From Bacteroidota bacterium (GTDB taxonomy: Bacteria > Bacteroidota > Bacteroidia > Chitinophagales > Chitinophagaceae), in the NCBI GenBank assembly GCA_018267705.1, contig JAFDXX010000016.1, positions 60,912-124,911 of the forward strand: a stretch of DNA of 64,000 nucleotides. Direction: 5' to 3'. The first letter of the stretch is position 1; each line of letters starts with the position of its first letter. The notes under the pieces are model-generated. The model was given only the letters and a program-made list of their open reading frames with translations. It was not told the DNA's origin and did no database searches. A program made the position numbers and the translations under genes. Of this stretch, positions 17,867-26,499 are shown piece after piece.

Positions 17867-18678
17867 GTATTAATTCCCCATCCCCATTTTAAAAATTCGG
17901 GAAAAGCTTCGGCCCAAGTAGGAACATCATGTTTACCTTTTTCTAATTCAAAATATTTAATATGATTATCGGTATAGCCTTTGGCTTTCAATTCTACAAT
18001 TAAATCCAGTGCATCATCAATACTATCAATTACACCATTTTTATTTCTATCTGCTTTTTCATCTAAAGCACCACATTCAATAAAAAATTGTAACCACGGA
18101 GCAAAAGTTCCATATCTAATTTGTAAATGCATTAAACGATCTGTTTCATCACTGTAATTTTCTTCATAACTCTTTCTCCTCCACCATAAACTTCCACTAA
18201 AAATACCCGACTTTGTAAATTCGCTTGCATTATTCCAAACAATATCTAATGCACTTAATCCTCCTAACGAGAACCCTGCAAAAGCTTTTTCTTTAAATGA
18301 TGGTGCATTGTATTTTTTTCTTATATATGGAAGCAACTCATCAAAAATAAATTTTGTGTATAGCCCTGCTTTATCGCCTCTGCCTTTAAAATCAGCACTG
18401 TAAGCAGTTCCGTATTCTCTTTTTCTTTCTTCACCACAATAAATGCCAATACAAAATAAGGGTTCAATTTTATTGTTTGAAATAAGTGTATTTAATATTT
18501 CGTCAAAAGGCATTTTGGGTAAATCTTGCCCATCATTAATTAATAATAAACTTAACTGTTCAGAGCTATGAATATTTTTAGGGATATAAGCATCAAATGT
18601 TACTTCTCTTTCTAAATATTTAGATTGAATAAGATGTTGTTGTACTGCAATACTGCTTGTTATTTTTTCTTGAACCAT
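17854..18678 (-). CDS. Alpha/beta-hydrolase, esterase-D/Fes family
   Basis: A 274-residue serine esterase. The nucleophile elbow is 'GFSLGG' (S137), an oxyanion region lies in 'LLLINDGQDLPKMPFDE', and the probable catalytic His is in 'EKGKHDVPTWAEAFPEFL' near the end. No signal peptide is seen, so it is likely cytoplasmic. Oddly, residues around 215-230 contain 'DRNKNGVIDSIDDALDLI', which fits an EF-hand-like calcium loop (D-x-N-x-N-G-x-I-D-x-x-D). It is divergent from an ATP-grasp/YbdK-like ligase pair, and I recall similar esterase-ligase linkage in other Bacteroidota, so a joint pathway is possible. Substrate unknown. Confidence 0.82.
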   Translation of the reverse strand: MVQEKITSSIAVQQHLIQSKYLEREVTFDAYIPKNIHSSEQLSLLLINDGQDLPKMPFDEILNTLISNNKIEPLFCIGIYCGEERKREYGTAYSADFKGRGDKAGLYTKFIFDELLPYIRKKYNAPSFKEKAFAGFSLGGLSALDIVWNNASEFTKSGIFSGSLWWRRKSYEENYSDETDRLMHLQIRYGTFAPWLQFFIECGALDEKADRNKNGVIDSIDDALDLIVELKAKGYTDNHIKYFELEKGKHDVPTWAEAFPEFLKWGWGINTKSR

Positions 18679-18824
18679 AACTTCAAAATAAAAGAATTAA
18701 AACGAAAACTTCTTTATAGTTTTTTAAATAATGTGCATAATATTATTATGTAAGTAAATTTTTTTATAAAAAAGAATAATACTAAATTGGAGAGTTGAAA
18801 TTTTTTAATTTAAAACAATTTGTT

Positions 18825-19778
18825 ATGAAGAAAATAGGCATTTTACACGGAAAAGAAAGAAGTTTCCCGGAAGCATTTGTAGAAAGAGTAAACAGTAAAA
18901 AAGTTGATGGAATTATTGCTGAACCTGTAAAAATTGATAAAGTAATGCAGGGAGAACCAAGTGATTATGCGGTAATTATTGATAGAATTAGCCAGGATGT
19001 TCCTTTCTACCGAGCCTACTTAAAAAATGCGGCTTTATGTGGAACCGCTGTAATTAATAATCCGTTTTGGTGGAGTGCCGATGAAAAGTTTTTCAATAAC
19101 TGTTTAGCAACTAAAATAAATGTTCCAGTACCTAAAACAGTAATACTTCCTTCTCACGATTTACCCGACGATACATCTGAAGGTTCATTTGCAAACTTGG
19201 CTTACCCATTAGATTGGGATGGCATATTTAAATATGTAGGTTTTCCTGCATATATGAAACCCTTTGCCGGCGGCGGTTGGAAAAATGTATATAGATTAGA
19301 AAGTATGGATGATTTTTTGGATAAACATAAAGAAACAGGACAATTAGTAATGCTGTTACAAGAAGAAATAATTTTTGAAGAATATTACAGATGTTATTGT
19401 ATTGGCGGAAAACATGTTCGTATTATGCCGTATGAACCACGCAACCCACACCACTTACGTTATGTAGCAGGGTTTACGCCAACAAAAGAAAGATTAAAAC
19501 AAATGGAAGAAATTGTATTGAGAATAAATCAATATCTCGGCTACGATTTTAATACAGTTGAATTAGCAGTACGTGATGGAGTACCTTATGCTATTGATTT
19601 CTGTAACCCCGCACCCGATGCAGAAGTTAAAAGTGTAGGAGAAGAAAATTTTGCATGGGTTGTAGAAACGGCAGCCAATTTTGCTATTGAAAAAGCATTG
19701 GCACATGATGCTAAAAAAGATAATTTAACATGGGGTGAATATATTAAAAGGAGCAGCGGAAAGAAAAAATTATATTAA
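18825..19778 (+). CDS. ATP-grasp family ligase
   Basis: A 317-residue protein read from the ATG at 18825; an upstream TTG at 18795 would add ten residues unlike the family start 'MKKIGILHGKERSFPEAFVE'. The C-terminal two-thirds is an ATP-grasp fold: 'FPAYMKPFAGGGWKNVY' (ATP-binding lysine and glycine loop), 'MLLQEEIIFEEYYRCYCI' and 'GVPYAIDFCNPAPDAE' (metal-binding D/N). ATP-grasp enzymes join a carboxylate to an amine or thiol through an acyl-phosphate. The adjacent GCS2-like ligase, 39 bp downstream, and the divergent esterase suggest a small-molecule or peptide amidoligase pathway. The product is unknown. Confidence 0.82.
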   Translation: MKKIGILHGKERSFPEAFVERVNSKKVDGIIAEPVKIDKVMQGEPSDYAVIIDRISQDVPFYRAYLKNAALCGTAVINNPFWWSADEKFFNNCLATKINVPVPKTVILPSHDLPDDTSEGSFANLAYPLDWDGIFKYVGFPAYMKPFAGGGWKNVYRLESMDDFLDKHKETGQLVMLLQEEIIFEEYYRCYCIGGKHVRIMPYEPRNPHHLRYVAGFTPTKERLKQMEEIVLRINQYLGYDFNTVELAVRDGVPYAIDFCNPAPDAEVKSVGEENFAWVVETAANFAIEKALAHDAKKDNLTWGEYIKRSSGKKKLY

Positions 19779-19817
19779 AAAAATAATTTATCTTTTATAA
19801 TTACTAATTAAAAATTC

Positions 19818-20921
19818 ATGATAAATTACAATCATTTTACTATAGGAGTAGAAGAAGAGTATATGGTTTTAGATCCTACTACTCGTGAATTAAAAAGCCA
19901 TGAACAAAAAATTGTTATTGAAGGACAAAAATTAATAGGTGATAAGGTAAAAGCCGAAATGCACCAAGCTGTTGTTGAAGTAGGTACAGACATTTGTAAA
20001 GGCGTAGATGAAGCATTTAAAGATGTAGCAGGTCTTCGTGGAAATATTGCACAAGTGGCAGGAGATTTAGGTTTATGGGTGGGTGCTAGCGGTACCCATC
20101 CGTTTAGCCATTGGGATAATCAACTGATTACAGATCATGTACGTTATCATCAAATAGTAAATGAATTACAAGAAGCAGCACGCAGCAATTTAATTTTTGG
20201 TTTGCACGTACACATAGGAATGGAAGACCGTAAAATGGCTATTCATATTGCTAATAGTGCTCGGTATTTTTTACCACATGTGTATGCATTAAGCACTAAT
20301 TCTCCTTTTTGGGAAGGAAGAACAACCGGTTATAAATCATTCAGAACAAAAGTGTTTGATAAATTTCCAAGAACAGGTATTCCCGATTTTTTTGAAAGTA
20401 TAGAAGCTTATGAAAATTATGTAAACCTTCTTATTAAAACAAATTGTATAGATAATGCCAAGAAAATTTGGTGGGATTTACGTGTGCATCCATTTTTTAA
20501 TACAGTAGAATTTCGTATTTGTGATGTACCCATGAAAATTCAGGAAACTATTGCTATTGCTGCATTATTTCAAGCAATATGTGCTAAACTATACAAACTT
20601 CGCAGCCAAAATATGAACTTCATAATGTATCAACGTGCATTATTAAATGAAAATAAATGGAGGGCCAGCCGATACGGTATTGATGGAACTTTAATAGATT
20701 TTGGAAAAGAAACGGAAGTATCTACTAAATATTTAATCAATGAATTGTTAGATTTTGTTGATGATGTGGTTGATGAATTAGGAAGCCGTCATGCTATTGA
20801 TTATGTAAAAAATATTTTAGAAAATGGAACGGGAGCAGATAGGCAATTAAAAGTGTATGAAGAAAAAAAGGATTTAATTAATGTGGTTGATTATATTAAT
20901 CGGGAATTTTTGCTTTTGTAA
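19818..20921 (+). CDS. Carboxylate-amine ligase, YbdK/GCS2 family
   Basis: A 367-residue glutamate-cysteine ligase type 2 homologue. The N-terminal 'FTIGVEEEYMVLDP' is the family signature with metal-binding glutamates, followed by 'EMHQAVVEVGT', 'GASGTHPFSHW', 'FGLHVHIGMEDR' and 'WWDLRVHPFFNTVEFRICD'. YbdK-like enzymes have weak glutamate-cysteine ligase activity and their true role is mostly unknown. The gene almost certainly forms an operon with the ATP-grasp ligase upstream. Two adjacent ATP-dependent ligases suggest stepwise building of a short peptide-like compound; this is inference. Confidence 0.9.
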   Translation: MINYNHFTIGVEEEYMVLDPTTRELKSHEQKIVIEGQKLIGDKVKAEMHQAVVEVGTDICKGVDEAFKDVAGLRGNIAQVAGDLGLWVGASGTHPFSHWDNQLITDHVRYHQIVNELQEAARSNLIFGLHVHIGMEDRKMAIHIANSARYFLPHVYALSTNSPFWEGRTTGYKSFRTKVFDKFPRTGIPDFFESIEAYENYVNLLIKTNCIDNAKKIWWDLRVHPFFNTVEFRICDVPMKIQETIAIAALFQAICAKLYKLRSQNMNFIMYQRALLNENKWRASRYGIDGTLIDFGKETEVSTKYLINELLDFVDDVVDELGSRHAIDYVKNILENGTGADRQLKVYEEKKDLINVVDYINREFLLL

Positions 20922-21071
20922 TAGTTATTGCTATTTATATTTAAAATCAAAGCACACCGTTTCAAGTTTCTTATTAGAAAGCAGTATCGCTTGAATGAAT
21001 AAGAGAATAGAAAATTGTTAGATGCATCATCAACTATATTTACCAATTAGTAGACTTATAGTAAATGTTTA

Positions 21072-22043
21072 TTAGTATCCTTCTTTTTTAAAATTGAATA
21101 ATGTGGCCGTGAATATAGCTCTTTCCGTTTTTTTAAAGATTACATTCCAATTGCCTTTATAGCGTAAAACTTTTGGTACAATTAAATTTTCAAAACGTTG
21201 CATTTCTACTTCCATACTTACATCAAAATTGTAAATGCCTGCCTTATAACTTAAGGTGTAGCTTCTATACAAAACATCCATTGTTTGCATATCAAACTTT
21301 GTAATCATCGCATCAATAATTACATCATTTTTTTTCCAAGAGCTTAAATCATCTTTTGGTGTAATAGAAAAAACATAACAAACTGTTCCGTTATACTCTT
21401 CAATATCTAAATTGTAATTGTATAATTTTTTGGCATGCTCATCATACAAATCTAACTTATCTCCAATAAAAGGAATTCCTGGAATTTTTTTTCCGGGATT
21501 GAAGAATAACATTTTTAATTGCTCTTTATGTTTATCAATTCCCCCTGTATTTGTAGTTGAAATATTACTTCCTTTTATAATATTTGTTTCTCCGCAAACA
21601 CTTCCTTTAGTAAAAAAAAGTGAAGCATAAAGTTGAGCAGTTAAATAATTGTAATTGTGTTTACTATCGTAAAAATCACCGGTTGTTTTTTCTTCCAGTA
21701 CTTGCATGGTTCTACAACCGTTTTGGCGTTGTTGTTGAATTTTGCTATATAATGATGCTTTAATACTTGCATCTTTATTCAACATTTTTATATCGTTGTA
21801 AGAAGTGTAATTCAATATGCGAAGATTGCGGAAAGCCTTATAAAAACTGCTATCTTCCTGAATTTGTAGTAATACTTTTTTGTAATCAAAATTATTTCTT
21901 ACCAACACAGTAGGTAATGTTAGTTTAGTATTCCCATCATTAATAATGGTATCTTTTTTTTTATTATATGTTGAAGTATCCTGCGAAAAAATGATTACAG
22001 GAAATAAAAAGATAGCATGCAAAAAAAATAAAACTTGTTTCAT
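21072..22043 (-). CDS. Secreted protein of unknown function
   Basis: A 323-residue protein with a clear signal peptide ('MKQVLFFLHAIFLFPVIIFS', cleavage near residue 20) and no lipobox, so periplasmic or outer-membrane associated. The first part contains 'LPTVLVRNNFDYKKVLLQI'. The middle has two cysteines ('NGCRTMQ', 'GSVCGET'), and the C-terminal half is strand-rich ('VCYVFSITPK', 'MEVEMQRFENLIVPKVLRY'), resembling lipoprotein-carrier-like half-barrels seen in Bacteroidota secreted proteins. I do not recognise a named family. Its ATG overlaps the stop of def by one base (TAATG), so it is translated with peptide deformylase, probably by operon convenience. Confidence 0.75.
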   Translation of the reverse strand: MKQVLFFLHAIFLFPVIIFSQDTSTYNKKKDTIINDGNTKLTLPTVLVRNNFDYKKVLLQIQEDSSFYKAFRNLRILNYTSYNDIKMLNKDASIKASLYSKIQQQRQNGCRTMQVLEEKTTGDFYDSKHNYNYLTAQLYASLFFTKGSVCGETNIIKGSNISTTNTGGIDKHKEQLKMLFFNPGKKIPGIPFIGDKLDLYDEHAKKLYNYNLDIEEYNGTVCYVFSITPKDDLSSWKKNDVIIDAMITKFDMQTMDVLYRSYTLSYKAGIYNFDVSMEVEMQRFENLIVPKVLRYKGNWNVIFKKTERAIFTATLFNFKKEGY

Positions 22044-22621
22044 TATTTTGGAAACGCCATTTTATAATCAACTTTTGTTTTCCCTTTTGAAATATCAGAA
22101 AGTTTTCCTTGCAACATTTTCTTTTTCAAGGGCTTTAAATAATCAATAAAAAGTTTTCCTTCAATATGGTCGTATTCGTGTTGAATAATTCTTCCGGTAA
22201 TTCCATTAAACGTTTCTTTTTGTTTTTCAAAGTTTTCATTCAAATATTCAATAGTTACATTTTGAGGTCTGAATACATCTTCTCTAATTTTCGGAATACT
22301 TAAACAACCTTCGTTATAACTCCATTCTTCTCCGGTTAGTTCAATTATTTGCGGGTTGATAAAAACTTTTTTTGTTCCGGGTTCATCAGGGTATTTCCCT
22401 GTTTCTTCTTCATCAATATTTTCAAAAATTTGAGCACTATCTATTATAAATAATCTAATACTTTTATTTATTTGTGGTGCTGCCAAACCTACGCCATTGC
22501 TGGAATACATAGTTTCCCACATGCTCTCAATTATATTTTGTAAGCTCGGATAATCTGCTGTAATATTTTCAGCTTTTTTTCTTAAAACTTCTGTGCCGTA
22601 TGCTACTATTGGATAAATCAT
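22043..22621 (-). CDS. def: Peptide deformylase
   Basis: A 192-residue iron/zinc hydrolase that removes the formyl group from nascent N-terminal methionine. All three motifs are present: 'GVGLAAPQI' (motif 1), 'EGCLSIP' (motif 2 with the metal Cys) and 'QHEYDHIEG' (motif 3 with both His ligands and the catalytic Glu). A short acidic insert 'ENIDEEETGKYPDEPGTKK' between motifs 1 and 2 is common in Bacteroidota. It sits 57 bp downstream of ruvX on the minus strand with a possible -7 box between. Confidence 0.97.
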   Translation of the reverse strand: MIYPIVAYGTEVLRKKAENITADYPSLQNIIESMWETMYSSNGVGLAAPQINKSIRLFIIDSAQIFENIDEEETGKYPDEPGTKKVFINPQIIELTGEEWSYNEGCLSIPKIREDVFRPQNVTIEYLNENFEKQKETFNGITGRIIQHEYDHIEGKLFIDYLKPLKKKMLQGKLSDISKGKTKVDYKMAFPK

Positions 22622-22637
22622 TTTATTGTATTAACTG

Positions 22638-22645
22638 CAAATTTA
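22638..22645 (-). promoter_or_regulatory. Putative -7 element upstream of def
   Basis: On the minus strand TAAATTTG matches TAnnTTTG and lies 16 bp before the def ATG. No TTTG at -33 is seen. It may supplement transcription from ruvX. Confidence 0.35.
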
Positions 22646-22678
22646 ACTATTGAAAATTAAAAGAAATGTAAAGAGTAT

Positions 22679-23092
22679 TTACGTATTGTTTTGTAAATAT
22701 TCTTGCAACATAATAGTTGCCGCTATTTGATCAATATTACCTTTTTGTTGTCTTTGTTTTTTCTTCATACCCATTTCTAACATGGCTTTACTTGCCATTT
22801 TAGAAGTAAATCTTTCATCAATTTTTTTAATTGGAATAGAAGGAAATTTTTTTTGTAATTGTTTAACAGCTTGTTCTACCAATGCAGTAGCATGTGTTGG
22901 GGTATCATCTAAATTTAATGGCTCTCCAATTAGTATTAATTCAACCTCTTCGGTAATAAAATAGTTTTTTAGAAAAGAAATTAATTCTTTTGTTGCAACA
23001 GTAGTTAATGCAGTAGCAATAATTTGCATAGGATCTGTAACTGCCAGCCCTGTTCTTTTTCCGCCATAATCAATACATAAAATTCTTGCCAT
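22679..23092 (-). CDS. ruvX: Putative pre-16S rRNA nuclease / Holliday junction resolvase, YqgF family
   Basis: A 137-residue RNase H-fold protein. 'ILCIDYGGKRTGLAVTDP' carries the first catalytic Asp, 'LILIGEPLNLDDTPT' the central Glu, 'IDERFTSKMA' the DER motif, and 'IDQIAATIMLQEYL' the last Asp. The family is annotated as RuvX/YqgF, shown in E. coli to mature 16S rRNA 5' ends and proposed as a resolvase. Length is normal. It is flanked by a UbiA prenyltransferase gene and def on the same strand. Confidence 0.94.
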   Translation of the reverse strand: MARILCIDYGGKRTGLAVTDPMQIIATALTTVATKELISFLKNYFITEEVELILIGEPLNLDDTPTHATALVEQAVKQLQKKFPSIPIKKIDERFTSKMASKAMLEMGMKKKQRQQKGNIDQIAATIMLQEYLQNNT

Positions 23093-23133
23093 TTGCTTAT
23101 GTTATATGTTACAAGTATTTTTTAGTTTCTATT

Positions 23134-24057
23134 TTAAATAAATAAATCGGTAATAACCAATACTGCAAACACAACACTTGCAATACCATTGGCTGTCATA
23201 AATGCAATATTCACTTTACTTAAATCATTGGGCTTTACAATAGAATGTTGATATATTAACATGCCCACAAATACACTAATGCCACTCCAATATATCCAAT
23301 GAAAATTTCCATAGTAACCTGCATAAATAACACAGGCGGCACTTATAATATGTAATAATTCAGACACTCTTAATGCGTTTAATTTTCCCAATGCTACGGG
23401 AATAGAATGCAGTTGATTGTTTTTATCAAAATCTTCATCTTGCAAAGCGTAAATAATATCAAAACCACTTACCCAAAATATAACGGCAAAAGAAAAAAGC
23501 AAAGGCAATAAATCAAATTTGTCTGTAACTGCTAAGTAAGCACCAATGGGAGCTAAGGATAAACCAATACCCAACACTATATGACATAAAGCAGTAAATC
23601 TTTTTGTATAGCTATAAAATAAAATAACAAACAATGCAACGGGTGATAAATAAAAACAAATTTTATTTATAAAATAAGTTGAAAGAATAAAAATGATGGA
23701 TGAGAGTATCACAAAACGTAACGCATTGTTTGCGGAAATAACGCCTTTTGGAATTTCTCTAATGGCAGTGCGTGGGTTTTTTGCATCAAAAGTTCTGTCT
23801 AAATATCTGTTAAAAGCCATTGCTGCACTACGTGCTGAAATCATACATATGATAACAAGTATGAATTTTAATATTAATAAATTATTAGATAAAATTGCAG
23901 GAAGATTAGATTGAACAGAAGGGTTTATAGCTTGCCAAATACCTCCTCCATGAAAAGTTGTTTTCATTCCTAAAAAAAAACCAATTAATGCAAAAGGCAT
24001 TGCAAAAATGGTATGCGAAAACTTTACTAACGATAAATAATTTTTTACTGTAGTCAT
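23134..24057 (-). CDS. UbiA-family polyprenyltransferase (MqnP/UbiA-like)
   Basis: A 307-residue membrane protein with about eight to nine hydrophobic helices. The first Asp-rich motif is 'NRYLDRTFDAKNPRTA' and the second 'YALQDEDFDKNNQLHSIP', the Mg-diphosphate sites of UbiA enzymes. 'REIPKGVIS' after the first motif is characteristic of the 4-hydroxybenzoate/MqnP type. Bacteroidota use menaquinone, and several use the futalosine route in which MqnP prenylates the dihydroxynaphthoate precursor, so MqnP is a plausible assignment, but no other mqn gene is present here. It acts in the inner membrane. Confidence 0.88.
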   Translation of the reverse strand: MTTVKNYLSLVKFSHTIFAMPFALIGFFLGMKTTFHGGGIWQAINPSVQSNLPAILSNNLLILKFILVIICMISARSAAMAFNRYLDRTFDAKNPRTAIREIPKGVISANNALRFVILSSIIFILSTYFINKICFYLSPVALFVILFYSYTKRFTALCHIVLGIGLSLAPIGAYLAVTDKFDLLPLLFSFAVIFWVSGFDIIYALQDEDFDKNNQLHSIPVALGKLNALRVSELLHIISAACVIYAGYYGNFHWIYWSGISVFVGMLIYQHSIVKPNDLSKVNIAFMTANGIASVVFAVLVITDLFI

Positions 24058-24119
24058 AAATGTTGGTTATTGACTATATACAACAATAATCAATATACAA
24101 TGTTCAAGGTTAAAAATTT

Positions 24120-24650
24120 CTATTTAATACGATTTCTTACTAATTCCCACAAAACAATACCTGCCGCTACTGAAATATTTAATGAATGTTTCATTCCTTC
24201 TTGTGGTATTTCAATACAACCTTCGCATAGTTGCATTACTTCATTATCTACACCTTCTACTTCATTACCAAAAACAACTGCTATTTTTTTATAATTAGAT
24301 GCACTAAATTTTTCTAATGAAATACTTGTACTGGTTTGTTCAACTGCAAATAAACAATAACCTTTTTCTTTTAATGCAATTACTGCATCTTTTGTATTTT
24401 CAAAATAAAACCAATCAACCGTTTCTGTTGCTCCCAATGCTGTTTTATGAATATCTCTATGTGGCGGTTGTGGTGTAAAACCACAAAGAAAAATGGCTTC
24501 AATTAAAAAAGCGTCGCTTGTTCTAAACACACTGCCTACATTGTGCATACTGCGAATATTATCCAATACAACAACAATAGGTGTTTTAGCAGCTTCCTTA
24601 AATTCGCTAACCGTTTTTCGTTCTAACTCATCCATGCTTAATTTGTGCAT
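24120..24650 (-). CDS. SpoU/TrmH-family RNA 2'-O-methyltransferase
   Basis: A 176-residue knotted (SPOUT) methyltransferase. Motif 1 is 'LDNIRSMHNVGSVFRTSDAF' (Arg and Asn contact RNA and SAM), motif 2 'IAVVFGNEVEGVDNEVM', motif 3 'IEIPQEGMKHSLNISVAAGI'. It methylates ribose 2'-O of a tRNA or rRNA nucleotide; which one cannot be decided because it lacks an N-terminal recognition domain. The start 'MHKLSMDELERKTV' is typical of this Bacteroidota subfamily. That ATG lies only 4 nt behind a perfect promoter, so the mRNA is probably leaderless. Confidence 0.92.
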   Translation of the reverse strand: MHKLSMDELERKTVSEFKEAAKTPIVVVLDNIRSMHNVGSVFRTSDAFLIEAIFLCGFTPQPPHRDIHKTALGATETVDWFYFENTKDAVIALKEKGYCLFAVEQTSTSISLEKFSASNYKKIAVVFGNEVEGVDNEVMQLCEGCIEIPQEGMKHSLNISVAAGIVLWELVRNRIK

Positions 24651-24654
24651 GCTG

Positions 24655-24685
24655 CAAAATTATAAGGCTGTTTATCTTATTCAAA
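24655..24685 (-). promoter_or_regulatory. Consensus promoter (TTTG-N19-TAATTTTG) 4 nt from a start codon
   Basis: On the minus strand TTTG (24685-24682) and TAATTTTG (24662-24655) are spaced by exactly 19 bp. The ATG of the SpoU methyltransferase follows the -7 box after 4 nt (CAGC). The transcript start should fall at or within a few bases of the ATG. Confidence 0.72.
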
Positions 24686-24763
24686 ACTCATTTAACCGAT
24701 TTTATTTTTAACAAATTATTCATTTCATACCTTTCCATTCTCTCAAACTAAATTAATACACAT

Positions 24764-26374
24764 ATGAGAAAGTTTATTTTAAGTACAGTAATCAGCCTTC
24801 CGCTCTTATTGCAAGCACAAACTGAAAAAGTAGATGTTGGTATGATGCAAAAAATAAAAAATGAAGGAATAAACCATTCTAAAGTAATGGATATTGCTTA
24901 TCATTTAACAGATGCCAATGGTAATAGGCTCACCAATTCTGCAGGTTTTTTTCGTGCAGCAAACTACGTTAAACAGACTTTGAACGAATGGGGATTAAAA
25001 AATGTAGCCATTGACCCTTGGGGAGAATTTGGCAAGGGATGGGATTTAGAAAAAAGTTATTTAGCCATTACGGCACCTTACTATAAACCATTAACTGCCT
25101 ATCCAAAAGCTTGGTGTGGTGGAACAAAAGGATTAAAAACAGCTAATGTATTGGTGATTGATGCGAAAGATTCTGCCGATTTAGAAAAATACAAAGGTCA
25201 ATTAAAAGGAAAAATTTTAATTCTTGATGTACCTGTAGCTTATAAATTAAGTTTTAAACCCGATGCTTCAAGATATACTGATGAAGAATTAAACACAATG
25301 GAAGCAGCAAAACCTGCTGTGGGCCGTGGTGGATTTCAACCTCCCAATCCTAATGATACTGCTGCTGTAAGAAGGTTTAGAGAAAATATGCAACGCCGTG
25401 GTGGTAATAACCGTACTATAACTTTATTAAAAAAGATGGCAGAAGAAGAAGGTGCTATTGCTATTTTAAGTACAGGCCCTAAAAACCACGATGGTACTTT
25501 GTTTACACAAGGTGGTGGTGGATATAAAGCAGCAGACCCTGAAAACTTTTTAGATATGGTTTTAGGAATTGAAGATTACAATACAATACTTCGTTTAGCA
25601 AAAGCAGGCACACCTGTAAAGTTTGATATTGATGTAAAAACAAAGTTTCAAACCAAAGATTTGAATGGATATAATGTAATTGGAGAAATTGCCGGAACAG
25701 ACCCCCTTTTAAAAGATGAAGTAGTAATGATTGGCGGGCATTTAGATAGTTGGCATACAGGTACCGGTGCCACCGATAATGCAGCAGGCAGTGCAGTAAT
25801 GATGGAAGCTATACGCATTATAAAAACTTTAGGTATTCAACCAAGAAGAACTATACGCATTGGTTTGTGGAGTGGAGAAGAAGAAGGTTTATTAGGTTCT
25901 CGTGGATATGTAAAGAAAACATTTGGTTATGCTGATACTACCCAAGCAAACGGCTATAAATTATTTCCTGCACACGAAAAATTTTCTACCTATTTTAACA
26001 TAGATAATGGTACAGGAAAAATTCGTGGTATTTATTTACAAGGAAATGAAGCATGCAGAGATATTTTTAAACAATGGTTTGAACCATTAAAAGATTTAAC
26101 CAATGGCACAGTAACAATAAGCAATACAGGCGGTACAGATCACCAATCTTTTGATGGCATTGGATTACCCGGCTTTCAATTTATTCAAGATGAAATGGAA
26201 TATAATAACAGAACACACCACAGCAATATGGATGTGTACGACCATTTAAGTGAAGATGATTTAAAACAAATTGCAACCATTGTAGCAGCTTTTGTTTATG
26301 ATGCTGCCCAACGCGATACAAAACTTCCCAGAAAAAAATTAGAAAAACCGGTTAGAGGTGCTAGAATGTTTTAA
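24764..26374 (+). CDS. Secreted M28-family zinc aminopeptidase/carboxypeptidase with PA domain
   Basis: A 536-residue protein with signal peptide ('MRKFILSTVISLPLLLQAQ'). A protease-associated domain lies at about 120-285, interrupted by a Gly/Pro/Asn-rich insert ('GRGGFQPPNPNDTAAV'). The M28 catalytic domain follows: 'GGHLDSWHTGTGATDNAAG' (zinc His and bridging Asp), 'WSGEEEGLLGS' (catalytic Glu pair), 'YFNIDNGTG', and 'RTHHSNMDVYDHL' (last zinc His). Architecture resembles carboxypeptidase Q-like exopeptidases. It probably degrades peptides in the periplasm or outside the cell. A strong terminator follows directly. Confidence 0.94.
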   Translation: MRKFILSTVISLPLLLQAQTEKVDVGMMQKIKNEGINHSKVMDIAYHLTDANGNRLTNSAGFFRAANYVKQTLNEWGLKNVAIDPWGEFGKGWDLEKSYLAITAPYYKPLTAYPKAWCGGTKGLKTANVLVIDAKDSADLEKYKGQLKGKILILDVPVAYKLSFKPDASRYTDEELNTMEAAKPAVGRGGFQPPNPNDTAAVRRFRENMQRRGGNNRTITLLKKMAEEEGAIAILSTGPKNHDGTLFTQGGGGYKAADPENFLDMVLGIEDYNTILRLAKAGTPVKFDIDVKTKFQTKDLNGYNVIGEIAGTDPLLKDEVVMIGGHLDSWHTGTGATDNAAGSAVMMEAIRIIKTLGIQPRRTIRIGLWSGEEEGLLGSRGYVKKTFGYADTTQANGYKLFPAHEKFSTYFNIDNGTGKIRGIYLQGNEACRDIFKQWFEPLKDLTNGTVTISNTGGTDHQSFDGIGLPGFQFIQDEMEYNNRTHHSNMDVYDHLSEDDLKQIATIVAAFVYDAAQRDTKLPRKKLEKPVRGARMF

Positions 26375-26393
26375 TTTTTTTAAATTAAAATTT

Positions 26394-26424
26394 AAAAGGT
26401 CATGTTATTTGCATGACCTTTTTT
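26394..26424 (+). terminator. Intrinsic terminator after the M28 peptidase
   Basis: An 11-bp perfect stem (AAAAGGTCATG with CATGACCTTTT) closes a 7-nt loop and continues into a T-run (TTTTTTG). Confidence 0.9.
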
Positions 26425-26486
26425 GTTGAATTGTTTTATGTTATAAAAACGATTTAGTTAAACCATATAAATACTGTATCAACCAC

Positions 26487-26494
26487 TATATTTG
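26487..26494 (+). promoter_or_regulatory. Putative -7 element of mutS, 5 nt from the ATG
   Basis: TATATTTG is an exact TAnnTTTG match followed by 5 nt (TTGTT) and the mutS ATG. The -33 region has no clear TTTG. The spacing suggests a leaderless or nearly leaderless transcript. Confidence 0.5.
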
Positions 26495-26499
26495 TTGTT

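Noticed and set aside
18795..18824. Ten-residue N-terminal extension of the ATP-grasp protein from TTG
   Set aside because: The family start is MKKIGIL at the ATG 18825; the extension is AT-rich intergenic sequence.
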